Both the position numbers and the translations under genes were made by a program. The notes beneath the pieces are model-generated. The model ran no database searches and was not told the origin of the DNA. It saw only the letters and a program-made list of their open reading frames with translations. Below, piece by piece: positions 23,126-34,399 of a stretch of 64,000 bases of DNA (the first letter of the stretch is position 1; each line of letters begins with the position of its first letter). The stretch spans positions 3,904,746 to 3,968,745 of the forward strand of contig OX328106.1 of NCBI GenBank assembly GCA_946811185.2, in the 5' to 3' direction. This DNA is from Hippopus hippopus (lineage: Eukaryota; Mollusca; Bivalvia; Cardiida; Cardiidae).

Positions 23126-23345
23126 TTAACCCATTTCCAAACAACTAATTTTAGACTCTTTTAAATTTGACGTATTTGCAGAACCAAAACCTGGTATTCA
23201 TGTATCAAAGTTCTTTGATGGGTCAGAAATCATTGTGGGAAAAGGAGAAATCAATCATTAGGGGTAATTTCTCCTTTTGACATCAATGTTTTCATAAAAA
23301 TATTGTCTGCTGCAGACTCATCAAGCTAAGGGATAAAGAGTTATG
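23126..23345 (-). mobile_element. Family A hairpin MITE, diverged
   Basis: TTAACCCATTTCCAAACAAC start and GATAAAGAGTTA end. The hairpin arms are GGGAAAAGGAGAAA and TTTCTCCTTTTG with an altered loop. Confidence 0.7.
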
Positions 23346-23717
23346 TACAGCTCCTCGTTTTCTGCAAGTCTTTAACAAGTGACATAATTTTGGACTAGAC
23401 CAAACTCAAAGCATCTGCATCTGAAAATGTGTTTTAGCTTGACGATACGTCTGCCAGACAGAGCACTAGTAGTAGCATCTATGTCCATATTTCCGTTGTT
23501 AGGTGACATAGTTAGGCGATTCACTTTGACTTTCAGTCCGATCTTTTGAAAGCGTAATTTTGGATTCTTGCCTCGCATTTAATTATTTGGCTTGATTCAA
23601 ATACTTTTTACTTCATTTTGCTAACATGAAACAACCCGTTTTAGCTCTTGGTTTATCCATTCTGCAGACATTGACAGGTGTGGCAAGATCAATTGTGTTA
23701 GGTGCTCACCGTTTTTC

Positions 23718-23773
23718 GAGTAAAGGGTGAGCATGATAGTTACACGAGTAAAGGGTGAGCATGATAGTTACAC
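23718..23773. repeat. Exact 28-base tandem duplication
   Basis: GAGTAAAGGGTGAGCATGAT... occurs twice in a row without a mismatch (23718-23745, 23746-23773). Confidence 0.9.
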
Positions 23774-23899
23774 GAAGTGTGAAAATGGAAACTGTCGCAA
23801 ATGTCGTTAATATAAATAAACAAAACCTTCCTCAATTATGAAAATTCCTGTTTTACAAGGATGAAAATAACCCTTTACTTCACATTTCCAAGTTTTCAC

Positions 23900-24452
23900 T
23901 CTAAACCCATTACCACACAATTCTGACTTTTAACTATCCTAGGAAAGAGGCCTTTTGAAAACATTGTGAGAAAAGGAGAAAATGCTGGTAACCAGCATTT
24001 TCTCCTTTTCACACAATGTTTTCTACCCTGTCAAAGAAAAACAGCCGCATTCGAGCCAGTCAGAGCCACATTGAAATTGTCATCTGCAAATGTTCTCAAG
24101 TTGGACAAGGCCAAAATTTTGTCGTCTGGTAAAAGATTAAAGCATTTCTGTTGGTAACCAGCATTCTATCCTTTTCTCACAATGTTTTCTATCACCCTAT
24201 CAGAGAAAAAAGGCCCAATTTGAGCCAGATTGAAATTGTCGTCTGCAAATGCTCTCAATTTGGACAGGCTATAAAGTTGTTGTCTTGTAACAGGTTAAAG
24301 CATTTTAGCTGGTTACCAGCATTCTCTCCTTTTCCCACAATGTTTTCTACCCTATCAAAGAAAAATGGCCCCATTTGAGCCACAATGAAATGGTCGTCTG
24401 CAAATGCCCTCAATTTGGACAAGGCTAAAAATTTGTCGTCTGGTAAAAGGTT
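23900..24452 (+). mobile_element. Family A MITE with its right half tandemly amplified
   Basis: A whole copy covers 23900-24139. Two further right-half units follow at 24140-24297 and 24298-24452, each running from ACCAGCATTCT through GTCTGCAAATG to a GGTAAAAGG-type end. The period is about 155-158 bases. Confidence 0.8.
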
Positions 24453-24486
24453 TACGCGTCTCTTACAACTATAACTGCCTCTACAG

Positions 24487-24548
24487 TCAGTGAAGATCAA
24501 GATCAGACTGGGAAAGATGTGCAGTCTGATCTCTGATCTACACTGTCC
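24487..24548. mobile_element. Family B hairpin
   Basis: Arms around AGATCAAGATCAGACTG and CAGTCTGATCTCTGATCTAC. Confidence 0.75.
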
Positions 24549-24829
24549 ACTTTGCTACAACATTATAGACAAAAGGAATTTTGGAACCACAATTACTTAG
24601 GTCTTATTTCTAGATCGAGTTTGGGCAGTCTAACACCGGACAGAGTGGGCTTTTGAAAATAATGTAGGAAAAGTAGAAAATAGTGATCACCAGATCTCTT
24701 ATCTACACTGTCCACTTTGCAATAACATAGACAAAAGGAAATTTGGAATTGTATTTATTTTATTTCCGTCTTATTCCTAGACTGAAAATGCCTACTGACT
24801 TTATTGGGCGGTCCAACGGTTAGAGATCC

Positions 24830-25797
24830 TGACTGAGTGGGCTTTTGAAAACATTGTGGGAAAAGGAGAAAATGCTGATCACCAGCATTTTCTCCTCTTT
24901 TCACAATGTTTTCTACCTTTTCACTGACAAATCTCATACGTAAAATTAAAAATTTCAAAATTTGTCATCCACATGATTTCAATGTGGTTGGATCTAAAAT
25001 TTTCTGGTCTGTTAACTCTGCCACACAATCCCAACTTATAACAACCCTGAGGAAGGCTTTGGTAAACATTGTGGGAAAAGGAGAAAATGCTGGTGACCAG
25101 CATTTTCCCCTTTTCCCACAATGTTTTGTACGCTTTGAAGGGCAAAATTAATGTTGGTTGGTAGAGTTAACTCTTTACCACACAATCCCAACTTTTAACG
25201 ACCCTGTGAAAGAAGCCTTTTGAAAACATTGTAAGAAAAGGAGAAAATGCTGGTAACCAGCATTTTCTCCTATTCCCATAATGTTTTCTACCCTTCCCAA
25301 AACAAATTTCAATTTTTGAGGCATATTTATTTCGTTGTCTGCAAATGCTTCCAATTTGGACTAGTCTACAATTTTGTCGTTTGGTAGAGTTAAAGAATTT
25401 CACTCTACCAATGAAAATTTTTTGTACTCCACCAAATTGAATGCATTTGCAGACGACAAAATAAATGTAGCCCAAGTGATGATTTCTGTCTTTGATTGGG
25501 TAGAAAACATTGTGGGAAAAGGAGAAAATGCTGGTTCCCACAATGTTTTCAAAAGGACTCCTTCTCAGGGTCGTTAAATGATCGATTGATTGAATGGTGT
25601 TTTACGCCGCTTTCAACACTATTTCAGTTATACCACCGTGACAGCTCACATTATTCATATCCATTTCCCACAATGTTTTCTACACTTCCAAATAGAAATT
25701 TTAGTTTTTGAGTCACATCTTTTTAAAATTTGTCGTCTGCAAATGCTCTTAATTTGGACGGGTCTAAAATTTTGTCGTTAGGTAAAGAGTTAAAACT
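24830..25797. mobile_element. Run of five family A MITEs, several sharing TTAA
   Basis: Copies at about 24830-25015, 25012-25170, 25167-25393, 25390-25578 and 25660-25797. The TTAA at 25012-25015, 25167-25170 and 25390-25393 is each the right end of one copy and the left end of the next. The 25167-25393 copy is full length. A fragment of SINE F (25579-25655) separates the last two. Confidence 0.85.
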
Positions 25798-25954
25798 TTA
25801 TCACACTGTAACGTTATAGTCCTCTTTGGAAAATTCAGGAAATTCTATGTTGTTTTACCTCTATTGATCACCCCCAGGAAATAATTGGAAAAAACTTCCC
25901 TACGAACCTACCCTAATTTCCAAAAGTATGTAATCATTATTTTGTTTTTGCTTT

Positions 25955-26131
25955 ATTAAGTCTTTTGCAAAAGACAAAACTTTAGATTTTGAACTGCAGA
26001 AAACCAGTCAAGAGCTGTATAGGATAGAAAAGGTTATTAAAAAAGGAAAAAAGAAATCTCTTGTATAGTGGAAAGGTTATCCCGATGAATTTAATTCATG
26101 GGTTGACAATAAAGACATTAGAAATATTTAA
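25955..26131 (+). pseudogene. Maverick/Polinton integrase C-terminus (chromodomain), broken
   Basis: The plus frame reads LDFELQKTSQELYRIEKVI, then after an in-frame TAG at 26066 WKGYPDEFNSWVDNKDI, ending in TAA at 26129-26131. The YRIEKVI and WKGYP-NSW pattern is a chromodomain, and the preceding ELQKT phrase is typical of Polinton integrases; this is family knowledge from memory. The catalytic core is absent, so only the C-terminal tail remains. The TAG replaces the residue before the conserved WKGY. Confidence 0.75.
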
Positions 26132-26140
26132 CTATAAAAA

Positions 26141-26397
26141 ATGTTAAATATTTCGATTGAAAACGTAATTTTACCAAATAAACCGTTGAACAATTTCGAA
26201 TTGGAAGATGCAGCAAAAAGATTAGAGATTCCTTCTTTTAGAGGGTTTTTTTACTAGATACATTACCGAGAAAACCAAATAAAAAAGAATGTGGTATAGT
26301 AAACTTTGATAAAAGTGGTGGACCTGGTAAAACTAAAATTTATTTTGACAGTTATGGAATACAGCCACCTATTGAAATTCGCGAGTACCTTAATTGA
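26141..26397 (+). pseudogene. Maverick/Polinton adenovirus-type cysteine protease, frameshifted and truncated
   Basis: An ATG ten bases after the integrase stop opens a frame with LEDAAKRLEIPSFRG that ends at TAG soon after, in a T run near 26246-26252. The family signature resumes in another frame: KKECGIVNFDKSGGPG, then KIYFDSYGIQPPIEIREYL before a TGA at 26395. In the known family an HW-containing catalytic segment lies between GPG and the YFDS motif; here it is deleted, and the C-terminal cysteine part is gone. Gene order (integrase tail, then protease) matches Polintons. The relic is clearly inactive. Confidence 0.75.
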
Positions 26398-26497
26398 TTT
26401 CTTAACTAGTTTAACGTTTTTCAGCATTAGCTTGGTGCCACTATAAATGTGTAAAAATATAACTTTGTTTATAAAAGTTATATTTTTGATTCATGAT

Positions 26498-26869
26498 TTA
26501 AAAATAAAATGATTCTTGATTCGTTGATTGTTGTACTATAGGTTGTTGTACTATAGGTTGTTGTTCTATTGGTTGTACTATAGGTTGTTGTACTATAGGT
26601 TGTACAATTGGTTGTGAACATGAACATAAAGGTTGTTGTACAATTAGTTGTACTATAGGTTGTTGTACAATTATTGTTTGAGAAATTGGTTGTGGACATA
26701 AACCATATTCTGATTCCATTTGCCTTTTTATAAGTAACAATTCTTGTATCTCATTTATTAAATCTTCATATTCGTTTATTATTAAATCCCCATCATATAA
26801 AGGAGCAGGTTGAGGAATGGATTCCACATTTATTACGTCTGTGGTTTTATTCATTGGAAGCATCATCAT
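26498..26869 (-). CDS. Gln/Val/Pro-rich repeat protein, possible Polinton accessory frame
   Basis: An intact minus-strand frame of about 124 residues from the ATG at 26869. The first 70 residues are acidic (DLIINEYEDLINEIQELLL, a possible coiled coil). The rest repeats IVQQPIVQ-type units nine or so times. It faces the broken protease and is followed by an A/T-only stretch. No function is recognised. Position suggests it came in with the Polinton fragment; an expanded short repeat read by chance is the alternative. Confidence 0.4.
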   Translation of the reverse strand: MMMLPMNKTTDVINVESIPQPAPLYDGDLIINEYEDLINEIQELLLIKRQMESEYGLCPQPISQTIIVQQPIVQLIVQQPLCSCSQPIVQPIVQQPIVQPIEQQPIVQQPIVQQSTNQESFYF

Positions 26870-26884
26870 TGTAAATATCACATT

Positions 26885-27095
26885 GTTTTTCTTGAACTTT
26901 TTTTAGAATTTCAAAATTTTTCAATCACAAAATAAAAAAAATTTAAATTTTGAAAAATTCTCAGTCAAAAAAAATTTTAATTTAATTTTTTTAAAAAAAT
27001 TTAAATAAAAAAATTTATAGAAATAAAAAATTTAAAAAAAAATAATTTTTTTTTTAAAATCATAAAATTAAAAAAAATTTAAAAAAGGGAGTGCG
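26885..27095. repeat. Extreme A/T tract
   Basis: About 200 bases of almost pure A and T in short blocks, perhaps part of the Polinton terminal region. Confidence 0.7.
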
Positions 27096-27125
27096 ACCAA
27101 TTTGGGCTCAGATAACCCATTCCTA

Positions 27126-29158
27126 TAACTACTAGGGTGACTATCGGCCCGAAAAATGACTATCACGATATTTTTACTATCGCAGGATTAATATCATGAT
27201 ACTATCAATATCGTGAGAACCATATCGTGATGCATCACGATACTATCGAGTTGTGTAAGATTTTCCTTAAATACACGGTCTCCGGCAGTTTCAGTGATGC
27301 ATCTAGAAACTTCAAAATGTGGGGCACATGCCCCCTAATTCTAACAAAAAGGGGGCACTCTAATACGAAAATGGGGCAATTGATTTTTTTTTAGAAAATA
27401 AAAGGAATGATTGATTAGATAAAGGAGTGCTAAGATGTGCATCTTCTCTAATGCATCACAAAATGATTCAACTCATACAAACAGCAGTGTTCCCACTAGC
27501 TTTTTATTTCACGGGTACACTTCACCCCTGAGGTGTAAACCTGGGGTAGGATTTTACGTTAGCGGGTATGACAATATGGTTCCCAACTAGACGTAAAGCA
27601 ATCCATATTGATGATTTGCAGCAAAAAGTCTTAAATTTTCTGCTCAAAGTCATTTAAAAGCTGAAAAGGCAGTCTAATGTGACTCTGATCAAACGATGGC
27701 AAAGAGACAAATTTAGTAATGTCATGGGTTTCCGTGTTTTTTTTAACGATCAATATTTCATGTCTGTTAATTTCTAGGTAAGTATTTCCGCACGATTTGA
27801 CACAAATTTGTCAATGAGGGTAAGAAGTAGCTTCAAAAACTGTCAATTTACACAAGATAAGCATATAAAGGCCTTTTTTTTTTTTGCATGTATTCACTTA
27901 CCTGAGGTCTCGCGTGTAATTCGTGCCCAACCAAGGCCGACGTTTTTCCAGCGTGGAATGAAAGCATAATTCTTTTTCTAACAAACAGGTGATAAGTCAT
28001 TTTCTTTTCAGGCACAGCCTGATCATTTTCAATCTTATTTTCTGTAACTATTGCACTGTTTCACGAAAAAATCGAACAGTGTTCTTTCTGTCGCCATTTC
28101 CGTCGATGACTTGCGGATATTGATGACTAAAACTTTTATCCAATCGAATTCATGGGATTTTTAGCACCTTTCTAATTTACGATGTCATCGAATAACATCT
28201 CTGGTACTTGGGAAATCCAGTGACCTCTTTACGGGTAAGAGTTGTTTCCCTTACACTGGCAAAATTCGTAGTTTTTTGACGGAATAGTTTCTGACACCAT
28301 ATTAGTTTTTTCGGCACCGCGCAATGTGCTTTTCATAATGCGCACATTACGTTAAAAATGCAGCATTTTGCGGGCATAGTTTTTAGATTTTGGGGGCATT
28401 CTCGGAAATAAAGGGGCAATGCCGCAATGCTGCACGCATCACTGCAGTTTACGGGGGCTCGACAGCAAATGTCGGATAATTGCCCTGCAAATTTGTCGTG
28501 TTCACATTGCGTTTCAGTATCATATAACATAGTCTACATGCTACTCGCTTTCTATCACCATTCTCTCCCTCTTAAGAAATCTGAAATGGGTCCAAACACT
28601 GGCCTTACCAACTTTGTTTTTCATGATCTCAAAATTAGCAGCCATCACAGACGACATAAATACGTATATAGACGCGCTCGATTATTAAGTACAAAAAAGT
28701 CATGCAAAATCAATCATTAACAATAAATAACATTTCCGATCATTTGTCGATTATTCCAGCTATTGAGTACGAAAATACGAAAACTAACTCATATTTAAGA
28801 CCAAAGTTAACACCCGAGAAAAAGAAATTTTTAATGTCTTCTCAAACATATGGAATCGATTTTTAATGTCCAAAAGGCATATACCAAAAACTGAAATCAA
28901 GCATGCCTTATAGTAAACATGAAAGCAGCGTTGAATCAATCTTTATTCACCCTTTTATTCTTAAAAAAAAAAAAAAAAAAGCAGACTAGATCAAGTAAGC
29001 CAAGTTAGCAAACTAACGATAACTTCATGGATTAACTATCGAAACTATCGATTGTTGAACAAACTATCGGCGATTGTTATCGATGTCGAACATAGCAATC
29101 GATGCATCGCTATCGGGACAGGCACAATCGCAATGCATCGATGTATCGTTATACCCCT
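27126..29158. mobile_element. hAT-like DNA element, about 2 kb
   Basis: The left end has TAGGGTGACTATCG and repeated TATCACGATA/ATATCGTGA motifs. The right end, read inward, is TAGGGGTATAACGATACATC followed by ATCGATGCATCGATTGC. TATCGAT-rich, TAGGGGT-type ends are common in hAT transposons. No 8-base target repeat was found, so one boundary may be wrong. No transposase is recognised; the 97-residue frame at 28427 is unsupported. Confidence 0.5.
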
Positions 29159-29364
29159 ACATTTAAATAATCAACTAATAATCACAACCTAAAAGGAAAT
29201 AAGAAAATATCTTACAGTTTGCTACAGATTTAAACAACTAAAGCAGACAACATTTATATCAATGTATGTAATATTAAACTAAAATCAACCACAAAATTAA
29301 TCAAAACAATTTTAAGTCTTCAATGACCAGGTATGCAAAATAACCCAAACTATGACAATAAATA
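29159..29364. other. AT-rich spacer
   Basis: No gene or repeat is recognised. Confidence 0.5.
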
Positions 29365-29690
29365 AAACTAGAGCTGTCACTGAATGTGACTTAATACCCC
29401 CGCTAGCACTTTGACAGAAACAGGCAATTTAACAAAAAAATTTCTAAGTTCAAGGGGAGATTACCCTTGAATCATAGGGAGTAGATGATTGAAAACTGCA
29501 TCTTGCACAACTCCAGTATACAATCAATGTATCAACAAACTTTCAATACAATAGCAGCAAAACTGTAGGAGTTCGCGACACAAAATTACTAGTATTTTGT
29601 ACACAGACGGACAGACAGACTGACACACGGATGGACAGGCTGATTCCAGTATACCCCCGAAAACATTCATTTTGCGGGGTATAAAAATTC
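29365..29690. repeat. Family I dispersed repeat
   Basis: ACTAGAGCTGTCACTGAATG start and a CCCCCGAAAACATTCATTTT end, both shared with 63226-63395. Confidence 0.75.
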
Positions 29691-30239
29691 AGTCATTAAT
29701 ATTAAAGTTATTTGAAGATGAATCTACGATTGTTATGCAACAGTAAGTGAAAACAACAACATCAACTCAATGAACATAATCTTAAATCGAATCTTTTTCT
29801 CAATTGGGCCAAATCTTCTCCTGTGTGGGCTGAATCTTCTCCACATTTTGCTTTAGGCCGAATCTTCTTGGGTCCGAATTTTCTTTAACCCGTTATACAG
29901 TATGGTTCAAACACGCATTACAGTCTTGTTATCTTTAGACAATATTGGCAGCCAATAACATCTAAAAGAAGATTTGCTTTGTTTCCATGTTCAGTAACAG
30001 TGACTGTAACAATGACAAAAAAGCTTACAGAACCGCGCGCCAATAACATGATGTAAACAAAACAACAATGATAATCGATACACGACATACCAAATGAGTT
30101 TCTTCACAGTGAAACATCTTTCTAAAAGCAGATATCGAATTATGTTCTTTAAACACAATAATGCGCCATGTCTTACCTTGAATCGGCCTTTTTTTTTTTC
30201 TTTCTTTCTTTGACTGATTCAATGGGAGTGTTCTGTCTG

Positions 30240-30430
30240 TCCTCTATCTACAGCGGGCTAATCTAGGCGCGTAGTTTCAAGTCATCTCGGCCTTCAGTCG
30301 TTTAGCTCCCGGATCTTTTCGACCTGTATCGTTTCGGCCAAACTAAGCGGTTGGGTCGGTACGGGTACATCGGCGTGACGTCACATTCCCTAGCAACAAG
30401 CGGCCGCCATTTTCGGAGGTGAAATTGATA
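30240..30430. promoter_or_regulatory. GC-rich promoter-like patch
   Basis: CpG-containing sequence with a full cAMP-response palindrome TGACGTCA (30376-30383), an RFX X-box-like CCCTAGCAACAAG (30388-30400) and a YY1-like GCCGCCATTTT (30403-30413) within 40 bases. The YY1 motif points to minus-strand transcription in the usual arrangement. No coding exon is close; it could drive the upstream non-coding exon of the membrane-protein gene. Confidence 0.35.
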
Positions 30431-31740
30431 ACATAGCAACCATATATTTTAGTGCTGTTCGCAATTTTTAACGTTAAGAAAAACTACGTTTTTTTACGAA
30501 TCAAAGCTATTGACAGTTAAGATAACTGTTAGAAATACACTTTTGAATACGTATGACGAGTTGTCAATTTTTCTTTTAGACGATTTTCATCAAATGGGCC
30601 TACCACAAATAGACTTACCATTTAAATATAAAGTGGGTCTAGACCCTTCAGACATGAAATGAATATTCCAAACACAGTCTATGTACCATTTTTTTTTTTT
30701 AATTTTGTGTCCGAGCTTTAAAAAAAAGAAGTGTAATCTACACTATGTTGCTCATCAGATTAAAAGAAAGGTCGGAGAATTACATGGTTCCCGAGGATTG
30801 TTTTTTTTTTTTTTTTCCTCTCTCTGACCAAAGCGATTTCATGAATTTTCAAAAGTTGATAAACTATTAAACCTCTCAAGTATCGTCATAAAAAATTACT
30901 ATACCTGTAAAATATCTTAGTATTTGATGGTGATCATTTTAATAGTCTAATATTTGAGCCAAAAAAAAAAAGAGTAGTCTGATAAAACTTTTTAAACATT
31001 GCCCCAAGACAGACTTAGTTAGCTTATTATCTAACCCAGTACAAAAAAATATCAGAATTTTGAAAACATTGCAGTGAAAGGACAATACTAATCAGCATCC
31101 TTTCTTTTTTCCACAATGTTTGCTACTCTTTTCAAAGACAAATATCGCTTTGGTATGTCTCGTTCGAATATTCTTTCTAATTTGGCTAAACATGTTAGTT
31201 TGAAGAATGAACTTACACTCTGTAACCTGCGAAAAATTCCAAATCCTAATTACAAATGATCAACATTAGGGTGAATTAAGATCAGTAACAGACAAAAAGT
31301 GTCAGTGTAATGTGACACATGTGCGTAAATTTTTATTTCTACCAAGCAATTACATTACAGCTCTCGGGTCGCCCACCCTGCAGTGCGATACTGAGATCAA
31401 AGGAACACGGAGTTAAACCCTTCACCCATTTTGTGAAAATTCATACAACACGTACAAAGTATTTCTTAAAAACTTTTAAAAACTTAAGCTAGAATATAAA
31501 TATTTTGGGAATGGAGATGGAAGATTAAAAACTTGAACTGAAGCTATGTTTCTTACGACATGAACGTGACTCTATTATGTATGTGAACAGCACTTTATTT
31601 GTCTTTAAAATAGGAACATGACTAAATCATGCGCAACACAAAAAATTCGGTTTTTTTTTAGATCGGGATTTTCTTAATATTCAAAGTATGCTTGTGGTGC
31701 TCTAACTTCAGTAAATGGACTGGAAATGACTGGAAAGCTT
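30431..31740. other. Unassigned sequence with T and A runs
   Basis: A diverged family A remnant at about 31050-31140 (GAAAACATTGCAGTGAAAGG, TTCCACAATGTTTG). Otherwise no supported feature apart from the inverted segment at 31366-31424. Confidence 0.5.
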
Positions 31741-32868
31741 CTTAACCCTTTACCAAACAATACCGAGTTTTAACAACCCTGGGAACAAAGGTGCTTGAAA
31801 AAAATGTAAAAGGGGGAAATGCTTGGAACCAGCATTTTCTCCCTTTCCCACGATATTTTCTACTTTTTCAAAAACCATCCCAACAATTTGACCCACATCT
31901 AAACTGTCAATTTCAAATGCTTTGGGTTTCGTTAGGTCCTAAGTTTTGCAGTTTACTTAAATTTTTAGTCAAATATGCCATCACTCTCATTGTTTAAATC
32001 AATTTAGCAAACCTTTAAAATCCCGTGTTTTCAAGACACTGAGAAAGATAGCTTTTGATAACATTGTGTGAAAATTCTAGTTAAAAACATTGTCTCCTTT
32101 TACAGTGCCTTCTACTCTTTTTAAACGAAATTCCATTTGTGAGTCGCACTTTTTTTTGTTGTCCTTAAATGCTTTTAACTTGGACAAGTCAAAAATTTGT
32201 CGTTCTGTAAAGAATAAATTTATTAAAATTGCCGTAGGTGGTCTGATTGTTCAACACATGTTAGACATTTCCAAGCTGGTCAAGTACAGGGCTTGAAACC
32301 CAGGGATCGCTAGTTCGATCGAAAAGAAAGAAAGAAATCTTTTGAAAAAATTGTGGGAAGATGAGAAAGTGCTGGTAACCAGCATTTTCTCCTTTTACCA
32401 CGATATTTTCTATTCAGTTTCAGTAGTTGAGCCATACGAAATTGAAGTCTGCAAATGTTTTTCAACTTGGAGAAGTCTTTTTTTTTTTTTTTTTTTGTAA
32501 AGGATTAGAGTGGTGATAAATTTTTGTAATAAGAAAAAAGAGATTTATTATGTGCAAGGAGACAGCGACAGACCATTTCTTGAAAGCTGGAACACCATAA
32601 AGTTTGAGTTTCTTGAGAAAATTCTGGCCGAAGAAAATATCAAGTCTTCTTAGTGGCATTTCTTAACATCCCTCTTAATCGATGGCTATCGTAACGACGA
32701 AGGTCAGTTCAAATTTTAGACCTTCCTTTCCTTATAAAAATGGTAGTTCAAGTTTCATTTTTTGGAGAGAAATATGTGCTAAAACAGTTTTCATATAGCT
32801 GGTAAAGGGTTAGCCGGGTGTTCCTTTGATCTCGGTATATCACTGCCGTAGTGGGTGACACATAGTCT
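31366..32868. repeat. Inverted pair of ~50-base segments about 1.4 kb apart
   Basis: GATACTGAGATCAAAGGAAC with GTCGCCCACC at 31366-31424 matches the complement of GTTCCTTTGATCTCGGTATA with GTGGGTGACAC at 32817-32868. The DNA between holds three family A MITEs. Confidence 0.55.
31742..32510 (+). mobile_element. Three family A MITEs, diverged
   Basis: About 31742-31970, 32005-32220 and 32325-32510, each with TTAC/CAGCATTTTCTCC remnants. A SINE E head fragment (GATCGCTAGTTCGATC) lies at 32286-32325. Confidence 0.65.
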
Positions 32869-32869
32869 T

Positions 32870-33940
32870 TGCTAAAAACTGACTAACACACACGTGTCAT
32901 AAAAATGTCTCTGCCCTGTTCATATCAGATGATCATTTGAAAATACAGTATATAGGATTTGGAATTATCAATTTTTTACATAGGGTAAGTCCATTCTCAT
33001 TTTTGAGTTCAAACAGGGATCTTATATACGATCCCTGGTTCAAAAGATGCATAAACTTGTATGTCCGCACACATTTTTGTTTTCAAATGCATTATTATGG
33101 AGCCCTGATTTAACTGCAGCTGGCAATTCATTAATTTTTATAATTCTTGCCTTTTAAATCTAAGACAGTTTGCTAGAAATTAATTATGTCTTTCTCGGGT
33201 GTTAATAATGTAGTCTGCATACGACAGTTTTTATCAAAACCAACAGGAGACAGCGCACGTTATAATTCTTTTTTTCTGTAGGATACCAGAAGATTGATAA
33301 ATTGACAGTTTTTGCCTCTTCGAAAGTGATAATTGATACAACTATCGGTACGGCCGATTTTTGGCATATTAATCGTTTTCGCGGTGAATTTCATTTCTAA
33401 AATGTCACCAAATTACTATACGGGTATATTCAAGATAGCGTTTGTTTTCACCTCGGCCTTTGTTGCTATCACGTGATCACCGAAAATGCCCGGATGTCCG
33501 ACGTTATCTATAGGAAGGATTGGTCGTTTCGACCCAAAAATTACCATTGGGCCGTTATATTGATTATGAAACCTGTATTTGCCTTTGATCACCGCCTTCA
33601 TGATCTTTAGAGTTAGTACTCATTAGGAATTTTAATTAAAATCGTTGCCTTCTACTTCCATGAGTACGGAATCTGCAACATAAAGAGGCAATTTTACTTC
33701 TCACAATTTCTCTTCATTAATATCTAATTCCAAAAGAATGTTAATATTCGTATTATAGTTTCGTTTTCGCGGTGATTTTTTTCAACACATTTGTTCTCCA
33801 ACGTGTTTACAAAGTTCTGCATTTTAGTGGATAATGGGTTTTCTACATTGTGCTTCTTTATTCCTACGATTAGATTTATTTTTGGGGAAAAAAATCGCTA
33901 TATTTCTGGTTATTACTAAACCACCAGCTGGAAATTTTCA
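32870..33940. other. No supported gene
   Basis: A 61-residue minus frame (33416-33601; MKAVIKGKYRFHNQYNGP) has no recognised motif. The rest is AT-rich. Confidence 0.5.
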
Positions 33941-33945
33941 ATTCT

Positions 33946-34395
33946 TTAACCCTTTCCCAAACGACAAATTATAGACTCTTTCAAATTCAAAACATCAGCA
34001 GACAACAAATTTAACCTTGGTACAAATGAGCTTAAGCTCTCTGATAGGACAGAAAACGTTGTGGGAAAAGAAGAAAATGCTGGTTACCAGCATTTCCTCC
34101 TTTTCCCACAATGTTTTCCACAGCCTTCTTTCCCAGAGTCGTGAAAACTCGGGATTGTTTGGCAGTTAACCCTTTACCACGCAGTTATAGAGATTATAAG
34201 ACTCTGATAAAGAAAGTTTCTGAAAACATTGCGGGAAAGGGAGAAAATGCCGGTTGCCAGCACTTTGTCCTTGTCCCATAATGTTTTCTACCCTTCCAGA
34301 AACAAATTTCTGTGAATGAGTCAGGTTTATTTTGTCGTCTCCAAACGTTTTCAATTTAGACAAGTCTAAAATTGTGTCATTTTGTAAAGAGTTAA
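33946..34395. mobile_element. Two full-length family A MITEs sharing one TTAA
   Basis: 33946-34169 (reverse) and 34166-34395 (forward) meet at the TTAA of 34166-34169, and both have TTAA at the outer ends. Hairpins are well kept in the first and mutated in the second. Confidence 0.85.
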
Positions 34396-34399
34396 GGGT

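Noticed and set aside
33416..33601. 61-codon minus frame with protein-like composition
   Set aside because: Too short to support; a GAG|GTGAAA donor is possible but no partner exon was found.
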